Of a DNA stretch of 5,345 nucleotides, positions 1 to 4,972 are shown in pieces. Source of the stretch: Campylobacteraceae bacterium (GTDB lineage Bacteria > Campylobacterota > Campylobacteria > Campylobacterales > Sulfurovaceae); assembly GCA_027083075.1 (NCBI GenBank), contig JALWQQ010000131.1:1-5345 (forward strand), in the 5' to 3' direction. Positions within the stretch are counted from its first letter, which is position 1. The number at the start of each line of letters is the position of its first letter. The translations under genes were made by a program, and so were the position numbers. The notes under the pieces were generated by a model. It saw only the letters and a program-made list of their open reading frames with translations. It was not told where the DNA came from and did not search any database.

Positions 1-752
1 CGCTACAAACGGTACATATGGAAGATATCCATAAAGCGGGCGGTGTGAGTGCGGTGATGAAAGAGATCACTAAACGTGGCAAGGATGTCTTGTTTGACAA
101 TCTTACCGTCACGGGCGAGATGCTCTTTGAGCGTATCACCGATGCCAAGATCGTCGATACTTCGATCATCCACACGATCGACAATCCCTATTCGGAAGTG
201 GGCGGCTTGGCGATCCTCTACGGCAACCTTGCCACACAGGGCGCCGTCATTAAAACCGCAGGCATCACCGGCGATCGCGTCTTTACCGGCAAGGCGATCT
301 GTTTTGATTCGCAAGAAGAGGCGATCGAGGGGATCTTGGGCGGCAAAGTCAAAGCGGGACATGTGGTGGTGATACGCTACGAAGGCCCCAAAGGCGGTCC
401 GGGTATGCAGGAGATGCTTGCGCCTACCTCGCTCATTATAGGGCTTGGCTTGGGCGACAAGGTTGCGCTGATCACCGACGGGCGCTTCAGCGGTGCAACG
501 CGCGGTGCGAGCATCGGTCATGTCAGTCCCGAAGCGGCAGAGGGAGGGATGATCGGACTCCTGCAAGATGGTGATGAGATTTACATCGATGTTGACAACT
601 ACATCTTAGAGGTACGCCTGAGCGACGAAGAGATTGCCAAGCGACGTGCCGCATTTACCCCGAAAAAGAAGGCGTTGACAAGCAAATGGCTCAAACAGTA
701 CCGCACACTGGTAACCAATGCAAGTAACGGCGCGGTCTTGGAAGCGGACTAA
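1..752 (+). CDS. ilvD: Dihydroxy-acid dehydratase, C-terminal part (5' end cut by window)
   Basis: The last 249 codons of IlvD, read in frame from base 3; the family is about 560 residues, so more than half lies upstream. IlvD dehydrates 2,3-dihydroxy-isovalerate and 2,3-dihydroxy-3-methylvalerate to the 2-oxo acids that precede valine, leucine and isoleucine, in the cytoplasm, with an Fe-S cluster and Mg2+. Visible family hallmarks are AGGVSAVM near the beginning, the [10 protein letters not shown] block, [18 protein letters not shown], and the signature [20 protein letters not shown], whose FSG serine is the proposed catalytic base. The cluster-binding cysteines belong to the missing N-terminal half. 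The ATG at 18 is an internal methionine, not a start. The reading frame is intact to the TAA at 750-752. It converges on the NlpC/P60 gene, 24 bp away. Edd (6-phosphogluconate dehydratase) is a paralogue, but the blocks read as IlvD. Confidence 0.96.
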   Translation, partial: LQTVHMEDIHKAGGVSAVMKEITKRGKDVLFDNLTVTGEMLFERITDAKIVDTSIIHTIDNPYSEVGGLAILYGNLATQGAVIKTAGITGDRVFTGKAICFDSQEEAIEGILGGKVKAGHVVVIRYEGPKGGPGMQEMLAPTSLIIGLGLGDKVALITDGRFSGATRGASIGHVSPEAAEGGMIGLLQDGDEIYIDVDNYILEVRLSDEEIAKRRAAFTPKKKALTSKWLKQYRTLVTNASNGAVLEAD

Positions 753-765
753 GCCGCTATTTAAG
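743..765 (+). terminator. Possible weak terminator hairpin at the ilvD stop
   Basis: AGCGG (743-747) can pair with CCGCT (754-758) around a 6-nt loop that contains the ilvD stop codon. It is followed by ATTTAAG rather than a true T-run. A second small pairing, CGCT (755-758) with AGCG (772-775), could serve the convergent gene. The position is right for a shared terminator, but the stems are short, so this is tentative. Confidence 0.3.
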
Positions 766-776
766 AAAATCAGCGA

Positions 777-1619
777 TTAGAGTACGCGTCTGCCGCCGCG
801 GAAACGTCTGGCGTAGAAGGGCTTGTTAAGAGAGGTGATGATGACGCGTCGGCGCGCGCTACTGGCATGGATAAACTTGCCGTTACCGAGATAGATACCG
901 ACATGGTCGATACCGCGACGCCTGAAGTTGGTGTCAAAGAAAACCAGATCGCCCGGTCTAAGTTTGCTTCTGGGTACATACTTACCAAAACGCGCCTGAC
1001 GTCTTGCTACACGCGGGATGCGAATACCTATCTTTTTATAGACATAACTTGTCAATCCTGAACAATCGAACGCATTACTTCCCGCCGCACCCCAGACATA
1101 GCGCCTACCGAGCTTACGCTTAGCGATCGCGATCACCTTTTTGGACAGATAGGGCAGATGCCCTTTAAAGCGTACCGTTTTTTTCTTGGCAAAAATCGCT
1201 TTACTGATCTTGCCGTGCTTGATGACTACCTTTACATTGCGCATACGCTTTATCGTTGTTTTTCCTTTGATACGCAATGCCGCTACCGATAGCTTCTTCT
1301 TTTTTGCGATGCGTGCTGCCGCCGTAGCTTTTTTGTGTTTTCGCAAGGCAAGCTTTTTCTTTTTCTTGGCTATTTGCGCCGCTTTGACCTTTTTGCGTAC
1401 CGTCAACGCGGCATGCGCAGAAGGCACTTTTAGCGTTTGTCCCGCCTTGATGGTTGTCTTGCTATCGATGCCGTTGAGCTTGCAGAGCTGCTTGACATCG
1501 ATGTGATAACGCTGTGCAATGTGCGAGAGCGTCTCACCCTTATGTACGGTATAGGTACTTGCCGCAAAAAGCCCTGTTGCCGCCACCAACCAAGCAGCCG
1601 TCAAGCGAAACCCTTTCAC
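777..1619 (-). CDS. Secreted LysM + NlpC/P60 peptidoglycan hydrolase with Lys-rich linker
   Basis: A 280-aa exported cell-wall hydrolase. Residues 1-20 form a signal peptide ending in LFAAS. Residues 22-66 are a LysM domain (YTVHKGETLSHIAQRY... IKAGQTLKVP) that binds glycan. Residues about 70-155 are a strongly basic Lys/Ala/Arg linker with runs such as AKKKKK. Residues about 160-270 are an NlpC/P60 domain with the catalytic set Cys186 (FDCSGLT), His239 (IDHVGIYLG) and His251 (KFIHASS). The family cuts D-Glu-meso-DAP or related stem-peptide bonds in the periplasm, during growth or daughter-cell separation. The start is GTG at 1619: an AAGGAG ribosome site lies 6 nt upstream and an in-frame stop follows just upstream, so no longer form is possible. 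The extreme basic charge of linker and domain is unusual and suggests binding to an anionic surface (inference). It has its own promoter candidate and lies 113 bp downstream of the dehydrogenase gene on the same strand. Confidence 0.93.
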   Translation of the reverse strand: MKGFRLTAAWLVAATGLFAASTYTVHKGETLSHIAQRYHIDVKQLCKLNGIDSKTTIKAGQTLKVPSAHAALTVRKKVKAAQIAKKKKKLALRKHKKATAAARIAKKKKLSVAALRIKGKTTIKRMRNVKVVIKHGKISKAIFAKKKTVRFKGHLPYLSKKVIAIAKRKLGRRYVWGAAGSNAFDCSGLTSYVYKKIGIRIPRVARRQARFGKYVPRSKLRPGDLVFFDTNFRRRGIDHVGIYLGNGKFIHASSARRRVIITSLNKPFYARRFRGGRRVL

Positions 1620-1650
1620 GCATCACTCCTTCATACTAAAAAATATCCGT

Positions 1651-1656
1651 ATTGTA
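1651..1656 (-). promoter_or_regulatory. -10 element of the NlpC/P60 gene promoter
   Basis: Read on the minus strand this is TACAAT, one base from the sigma-70 consensus. It lies 32 nt before the GTG start and would leave a leader of roughly 25 nt carrying the AAGGAG site (bases 1626-1631). No good -35 is visible at 17 bp, which is common in Campylobacterota promoters. The palindrome at 1661-1678 sits immediately upstream. Confidence 0.5.
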
Positions 1657-1660
1657 ACCC

Positions 1661-1678
1661 TGCTTGATTAATCAAGCA
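1661..1678. promoter_or_regulatory. Perfect 18-bp palindrome, candidate operator
   Basis: TGCTTGATTAATCAAGCA is perfectly self-complementary with no loop. It lies 4 bp upstream of the TACAAT -10 of the NlpC/P60 gene, overlapping where the -35 and spacer would be, so a bound dimer would block or recruit polymerase. The core TTGAT-TA-ATCAA resembles an FNR/CRP box, but the half-sites are 2 bp apart instead of 4. It lacks a following T-run on either strand, so it is not a convincing terminator. Confidence 0.45.
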
Positions 1679-1714
1679 TAAACGCAATCTAAACCATTAC
1701 TGAAAATGATAGAT

Positions 1715-1734
1715 AAAAGTTGTCAAAAGTTGTC
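1715..1734. repeat. Tandem 10-bp direct repeat (AAAAGTTGTC x2)
   Basis: Two exact adjacent copies of AAAAGTTGTC, followed by AAA, run into the stop codon of the GMC dehydrogenase (TGA, 1733-1735 on the minus strand). On the minus strand each copy contains TTGACA, the sigma-70 -35 consensus, but no TATAAT-like sequence sits at the right distance. It may be a regulator's tandem half-sites or chance. Confidence 0.5.
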
Positions 1735-3421
1735 AAAGGACACGTTTTGCCAAGTAGTCGCCCACCCTTAACGCATTGGCGTAGATGGTCCAGGTATGCG
1801 CCACCGAACCGCCTGTAGGCATAAAGCTTGCGTCCACCACATAGAGATTGTCGCTCTCGTGCACACGGCAGTAAGGATCAAGCACACTACTTTTTTGATC
1901 TTTCCCGAAACGACAACCGCCCGCTACCAGATTTTGCGACGGCGCGGCGCTTACGGAGCTATAGATCTCCTTTGCTCCCATGCGGTGCAGTATCGCCTCG
2001 CACTTTTCGGCGATATAGCTACCCACTTTCAGATCTTGCGGGTGTCCGTTGATACGCAGTTTGCCGACCGGCATGCCGTAGATATCTCTATGTTGCGTAT
2101 CGACTGTCACAAAGCATTCGTCTGTCGGTAGCCAATCGTTAAATATCTCGAAACGAAGCCCTTTGCTTTGCGTAAAACGCCGATAGAGTCGCTCGCCAAG
2201 CGCCTTACCCCATAGCAGTTCGCCATGCTCGTCTCGTATCTCCGCTGCGGCACGGCGGATGATATTTTGGTGCTCAAACATCCACTCCACCAGACCGCCT
2301 TTAAACTTCCCGTGCCACCAATCGTCGATAAAGTACCAGTCGAGTATCGAACGGTTGACAAAGAGCCCCGGCTGCATCAATGCTTCGAAATCTTCCGGCT
2401 TAAGTGCCTCTTTGGTCAAGTACCCCTGTCCACTTCCGCCGCCTGAAAAGATCAGATTTTTTCCGAGTTGTCCGTAGCGGTTGCCGATGCCGTCGGGGTG
2501 AAATCTATCGGCAGAGTTAAAGAGCAGGCGTACGCTTTCGTGCGCTTGCGCCGCCACGACAAAATAGCGCGCATAGATACGACCCTTCTTTTTACTTAAT
2601 GTATGCACCGTTTCGACATAACCGATTTTACGTTTATCGCTACTGAACAGCCGTGTCGCCTGTGTATGTGTAAAGAGTGTCAAGTTACCGGTTGAAAGCG
2701 CTTGAGGCAGTAGCGCCTCGCGGCTACTGCCTTTGGCGCCCGAACTGCAACCGTAGCTACCGCAGAAGTTAGAGTAGTAGCACGCCTCTCTTCCCCCTTT
2801 GGGCTGCGAAAGCACGGCGCGCGGTGTCACAAGCGGTGTAATGCCCATCGCTTTACAGGTCTTGTCAAAAAGCGCTACGATCCCGTTTTCTTGAGTCGGC
2901 GGCTGCGGAAAATCGGGTGTAGAGCGCGGTGGCTCATGCGGATGCGGCTGAAAATGCCCACTGATGCCCACCAACGACTCCGCCAATGTATAGTAGGGCT
3001 CCAACTGCTCATAAGTGATCGGCCAATCGACCACATTCGCACCCTCTATCGGTCCATATTTACTTAGCAAGCGAAAGTCATCGGGGTGCAAGCGATGGAA
3101 CATACCGCTCATAAAGTTTGAAGAGCCGCCGACGATGTTGCCGTTCCAAAAACTCCAACCGCTCTCATAGGTGGGGGTTGATACCCATTTACCCTCGATC
3201 TTCTCTTCGATGACATGGTATTCGTCAAAGAGGCTCGGTGTCACGATATCGCGCCTACAGTAGGCTATCTCATCCTTACTAAAGGCGTCTCTTGGAACCA
3301 AGCCCCCTTTTTCCAAGAGGGCGACGCGAAAACCGGCGCGTGTCAACATATACGCTACCGCGCCGCCGCTCGCACCCGAACCGATGATCACCACATCAAA
3401 CGATTTTTCCGAGCTCTTCAA
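1733..3421 (-). CDS. GMC-family FAD dehydrogenase (gluconate 2-dehydrogenase-type flavoprotein)
   Basis: A 562-aa large subunit of a periplasmic, respiratory-chain-linked sugar/alcohol dehydrogenase; the substrate cannot be read from sequence. The FAD dinucleotide motif GSGASGG is at residues 14-20, the ribose-binding acidic residue follows at ALLEKGG (Glu37), and the GMC block GGSSNFMSGM lies near 98-107. Three cysteines (214, 220, 225; C-x5-C-x4-C before GAKGSS) sit where FAD-glucose dehydrogenases carry a 3Fe-4S cluster. The C-terminal GMC domain ends in NLYVVDASFMPTGG. The start chosen is TTG at 3421: an AAGGAA site lies 6 nt upstream and the FAD motif follows at the usual distance. An ATG at 3526 would add 35 residues wholly inside the upstream gene and without FAD-fold character. 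It overlaps the subunit 3 gene by 26 bp, implying translational coupling. No Tat signal is present; export presumably relies on subunit 3 (known for the family). Campylobacter jejuni has a similar pair, reported as gluconate dehydrogenase. Confidence 0.9.
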   Translation of the reverse strand: MKSSEKSFDVVIIGSGASGGAVAYMLTRAGFRVALLEKGGLVPRDAFSKDEIAYCRRDIVTPSLFDEYHVIEEKIEGKWVSTPTYESGWSFWNGNIVGGSSNFMSGMFHRLHPDDFRLLSKYGPIEGANVVDWPITYEQLEPYYTLAESLVGISGHFQPHPHEPPRSTPDFPQPPTQENGIVALFDKTCKAMGITPLVTPRAVLSQPKGGREACYYSNFCGSYGCSSGAKGSSREALLPQALSTGNLTLFTHTQATRLFSSDKRKIGYVETVHTLSKKKGRIYARYFVVAAQAHESVRLLFNSADRFHPDGIGNRYGQLGKNLIFSGGGSGQGYLTKEALKPEDFEALMQPGLFVNRSILDWYFIDDWWHGKFKGGLVEWMFEHQNIIRRAAAEIRDEHGELLWGKALGERLYRRFTQSKGLRFEIFNDWLPTDECFVTVDTQHRDIYGMPVGKLRINGHPQDLKVGSYIAEKCEAILHRMGAKEIYSSVSAAPSQNLVAGGCRFGKDQKSSVLDPYCRVHESDNLYVVDASFMPTGGSVAHTWTIYANALRVGDYLAKRVL

Positions 3422-3899
3422 GATATTTTCCTTTCGGTCGCGGACTACCGCCTCGTGTATGCAGTGCACGCCATGCCGCCCCGCCCCTGTTGGCACCATA
3501 GATCGGATCGCCCAAGATCCCCTCAAGTGCTACGATCATCACCCGCGCCACCCACCTGTCGCCAAAGTCGTTTTTTACAAAACGGCGCAAGTAGCGCTCT
3601 TTTGCATCCGCATTCGCTTTGATAAAATCGGGGGCAAAATGTGCAAAACGCTCCGTACCGTCGATGATAAAACGGCGGATGTCCCTATCGAAACTCGGAT
3701 GCGCTACCGCCTCGATAAAAAAATCGATCACGCCAAGCTCTTTTGCCGAGGGCAAGGCACTGTGTGGCGGAAAGAGGTGTGCAAGCAATGCCTCTAAGAG
3801 CGCTCTGTGCTTCGACAAACCCTTTAGCGCCGGCGTTGGCTGTAGCTTGACAGTCGCTACAAGTGAAGTCGATAGGAGTATAAATGTTCTACGTTTCAT
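3396..3899 (-). CDS. Gluconate 2-dehydrogenase subunit 3 family protein
   Basis: A 167-aa small subunit of the GMC dehydrogenase encoded directly downstream. In this family, subunit 3 carries a twin-arginine signal, chaperones the flavoprotein and exports it as a complex to the periplasmic face. Here residues 1-17 (MKRRTFILLSTSLVATV) have the RR pair plus a hydrophobic stretch. The body shows family features: a helical region with LPSAKELGVIDFFIEAV (49-65), and the C-terminal block LGDPIYGANRGGAAW (129-143), close to the usual FSDPxYGGN..GW. ATG at 3899 is the only possible start, because an in-frame stop lies about 30 nt upstream without another initiation codon. No clear Shine-Dalgarno is seen. 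The 3' end overlaps the flavoprotein start by 26 bp. No cytochrome c subunit gene accompanies the pair in the window. Confidence 0.87.
   Translation of the reverse strand: MKRRTFILLSTSLVATVKLQPTPALKGLSKHRALLEALLAHLFPPHSALPSAKELGVIDFFIEAVAHPSFDRDIRRFIIDGTERFAHFAPDFIKANADAKERYLRRFVKNDFGDRWVARVMIVALEGILGDPIYGANRGGAAWRALHTRGGSPRPKGKYLEELGKIV
3428..3433 (-). promoter_or_regulatory. Ribosome-binding site that fixes the TTG start of the GMC gene
   Basis: AAGGAA on the minus strand, 6 nt before the TTG at 3421-3419 and inside the end of the subunit 3 gene. No comparable site precedes the upstream ATG candidates, which supports the shorter 562-aa protein and coupled translation. Confidence 0.6.
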
Positions 3900-3945
3900 A
3901 GATGAGAGTATAGCATAGCCAAGTGCACCCTATGTGTACCGCTGC

Positions 3946-3951
3946 ATTATA
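3946..3951 (-). promoter_or_regulatory. -10 element for the dehydrogenase operon
   Basis: The minus strand reads TGCATATAATGCA, which contains a perfect TATAAT 46 bp before the subunit 3 ATG and predicts a leader of about 40 nt. The flanking TGCAT/ATGCA makes a 13-bp inverted repeat (3943-3955), so the -10 itself lies in a possible operator. A recognisable -35 is lacking (GTGTGT at 17 bp), as is frequent in Campylobacterota. Confidence 0.5.
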
Positions 3952-3966
3952 TGCATTGCACACCCG

Positions 3967-3986
3967 TTACACACACGATAGTGTAA
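3967..3986. promoter_or_regulatory. Inverted repeat TTACAC-N8-GTGTAA in divergent control region
   Basis: A 20-bp dyad with perfect 6-bp half-sites in the 121-bp gap between the divergently transcribed dehydrogenase operon and the Cys-rich/DoxX operon. Its centre is about 38 bp upstream of the predicted start point of the leftward promoter and overlaps the likely core promoter of the rightward one (TTGCAC at 3956-3961 with TAGTGT at 3979-3984, 17-bp spacing, is a weak candidate). One dimeric regulator could therefore act on both operons. I do not recognise the regulator. Confidence 0.4.
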
Positions 3987-4020
3987 ACTTGTCAGTGCAA
4001 TTCACACAAAAGGATTTCAA

Positions 4021-4215
4021 ATGAAAAAGATCGTCTCGATCTCACTGACCACATTGGCACTCTTGGCGCTCACCGCCTGCAACCAACCCGGCATGGGCAA
4101 ATGCAGCAGCGGCAAGTGCGATAGCGCGCAGAAGTGTCAATCAAGCGGTAAATGTGACACCGGCAAGAAGTGTCAGTCAAGCGGCAAATGCTCTTCGGGA
4201 AAATGCGGAAGCTGA
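4021..4215 (+). CDS. Cys-rich GKC-repeat lipoprotein (HvfA/bufferin-like candidate)
   Basis: A 64-aa exported lipoprotein. Residues 1-20 are a lipoprotein signal with lipobox LTAC, so Cys20 is the predicted lipid-modified first residue. The mature 45 residues contain seven more cysteines at 28, 33, 39, 45, 51, 57 and 62, spaced by 4 or 5 residues and nearly always preceded by Lys (KCxSGKC, KCQSSGKC, final GKCG). A 12-residue unit is repeated almost exactly. There is no CxxC motif of a classical metallothionein. The Lys-Cys-Gly periodicity resembles the EGKCG repeats of HvfA-type peptides, in which MNIO enzymes convert Cys to copper-binding groups, but here the repeats mostly lack Glu and a following Gly. 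It starts the operon with DoxX: AAGGA lies 6 nt before the ATG. A plausible role is thiol-based binding of copper or another soft metal at a membrane surface (inference); it could instead be an unmodified metal sponge. Confidence 0.8.
   Translation: MKKIVSISLTTLALLALTACNQPGMGKCSSGKCDSAQKCQSSGKCDTGKKCQSSGKCSSGKCGS
4132..4203 (+). repeat. 36-bp tandem repeat inside the Cys-rich lipoprotein gene
   Basis: Two adjacent 36-bp units (4132-4167 and 4168-4203). Their first 23 bases differ only at two synonymous third positions; the rest has diverged. They encode the 12-residue unit KCQSSGKCDTGK / KCQSSGKCSSGK. This is the mark of expansion by in-frame duplication, so copy number may vary between strains. 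Confidence 0.75.
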
Positions 4216-4238
4216 TCACACAACACTAATGCAATAAA

Positions 4239-4246
4239 AAGGAGGT
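4239..4246 (+). promoter_or_regulatory. Near-perfect Shine-Dalgarno of the DoxX gene
   Basis: AAGGAGGT ends 4 nt before the ATG at 4251. It is the strongest ribosome site in the window, fixes the DoxX start, and suggests that the middle gene of the operon is translated independently and strongly. Confidence 0.7.
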
Positions 4247-4250
4247 AGTC

Positions 4251-4688
4251 ATGCTGCGCACACTCTATACACGCCTTGTCGGCATACTCAACAATGGACG
4301 CTCGCTCGCACTCTTTTTCGCGCGACTTGCCGTCGCTTACGGTTTTTATGAACCTGCGATGCAAAAGTGGAGCGATATTCATGCTACGGGCGAATGGTTC
4401 GCATCAATGGGCTACCCCTTCCCGCTGCTCAATGCCTATATGGCGGCAAGCACCGAGATCACGGGCGTAGTGCTGCTTACGTTCGGACTCTTTACACGCC
4501 TTATTTCCATCCCCCTCATGGTAGTGATGATCGTGGCGATCACGACGGTGCACCTTGCCAACGGCTTTACTGCGGGTAACAACGGTTTTGAGATTCCGCT
4601 ATATTACCTGCTCTTTTTGGCGATCTTCGCCACGCACGGAGCAGGCAAGATCAGCGTCGACTATCTCCTCTTTAAAGAGGAACAATAA
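4251..4688 (+). CDS. DoxX-family inner-membrane protein (HvfX-like)
   Basis: A 145-aa integral membrane protein with four predicted transmembrane helices (about 17-36, 58-79, 84-104, 115-131). DoxX hallmarks are visible: LALFFARLAVAYGFYEPAMQKW in the first helix, FASMGYPFP before the second, Glu69 in ASTEITGVVLLTFGLFTRL, His101 after helix 3, and a C-terminal ISVDYLL. Family roles vary (terminal quinol oxidase subunit DoxD, sulfur metabolism, redox complexes). The member paired with GKCG peptides is HvfX, encoded in MNIO-RiPP clusters and linked to peptide maturation or copper handling. Here it lies 35 bp after the Cys-rich lipoprotein and 17 bp before the second Cys-rich peptide, clearly one transcription unit, which favours the HvfX reading over thiosulfate:quinone oxidoreductase. 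No second DoxA-like domain or catalytic cysteine is present. The exact biochemical function is unknown. Confidence 0.88.
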   Translation: MLRTLYTRLVGILNNGRSLALFFARLAVAYGFYEPAMQKWSDIHATGEWFASMGYPFPLLNAYMAASTEITGVVLLTFGLFTRLISIPLMVVMIVAITTVHLANGFTAGNNGFEIPLYYLLFLAIFATHGAGKISVDYLLFKEEQ

Positions 4689-4705
4689 ACCCAAAAGGAA
4701 CAACC

Positions 4706-4972
4706 ATGAAACAAAAACTTCTACTCTCTATCCTTGCCTTGACACTCGGTGCAGGCTTGAGTTATGCAGCCTGCGGTACGGGCAAATGCGACAGCGGTAA
4801 AGCACCTGCCAAGGTCGAAAAATGTAAAAGCGGCAAGTGTGGGGGCGATACAAACAAAAGCAAAGTCAAATGTAAAAGCGGCAAATGCGGTGAAGGCAAA
4901 TGCGGCGATGCAAAAGCGATGCCCAAAGCCGCCCCCAAAGGCAAATGCGGCGTCGGCAAGTGTGGTGGTTGA
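4706..4972 (+). CDS. Secreted GKCG-repeat peptide, HvfA-family RiPP metallophore candidate
   Basis: An 88-aa exported Lys/Gly/Cys-rich peptide. Residues 1-21 form a Sec signal peptide with cleavage expected at SYA|AC; Tyr at -3 makes a lipobox unlikely, in contrast with the first gene. The mature part has nine cysteines (23, 28, 40, 45, 56, 61, 66, 81, 86), grouped as C-x4-C modules: CGTGKC, CKSGKC, CKSGKCGEGKC and CGVGKC. One exact EGKCG (63-67) is present, the motif in which HvfB/HvfC convert Cys to an oxazolone/thioamide in Haemophilus HvfA. The other modules read SGKCG, VGKCG or TGKCD. The start is supported by AAGGA 6 nt upstream and by the signal peptide. Expected role: periplasmic sequestration of copper or a related metal, after modification or through free thiols. 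It ends the operon; no HvfB/HvfC follows. Confidence 0.8.
   Translation: MKQKLLLSILALTLGAGLSYAACGTGKCDSGKAPAKVEKCKSGKCGGDTNKSKVKCKSGKCGEGKCGDAKAMPKAAPKGKCGVGKCGG
4820..4890 (+). repeat. Two 23-bp repeats encoding KCKSGKCG
   Basis: AAATGTAAAAGCGGCAA at 4820 and again at 4868 starts two 23-bp copies (to 4842 and 4890) that differ only at two third positions and lie 48 bp apart. They encode the duplicated KCKSGKCG module of the secreted peptide and indicate internal module duplication. Confidence 0.7.

Noticed and set aside
3..566. Long minus-strand reading frame of 187 aa across ilvD
   Set aside because: It is antisense to a strongly conserved IlvD frame, and no protein-family character is visible.
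1661..1678. Canonical FNR/CRP box
   Set aside because: The half-sites TTGAT and ATCAA are 2 bp apart, whereas FNR boxes have a 4-bp spacer; kept only as an unidentified operator.
1661..1678. Intrinsic terminator for the dehydrogenase operon
   Set aside because: It has essentially no loop and no T-run follows on the minus strand; GGGTTACAAT follows instead.
3384..3797. Plus-strand frame of 137 aa opposite the subunit 3 gene
   Set aside because: The minus-strand protein has clear family motifs and an RR signal; the plus frame has none.
4021..4215. Classical metallothionein
   Set aside because: Cysteines are evenly spaced by 4-5 residues with no CxC or CxxC clusters, and the protein has a lipoprotein signal.
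4251..4688. DoxD subunit of thiosulfate:quinone oxidoreductase
   Set aside because: It is a single short DoxX domain without a DoxA partner, and its neighbours are Cys-rich peptides, so an HvfX-like role fits better.
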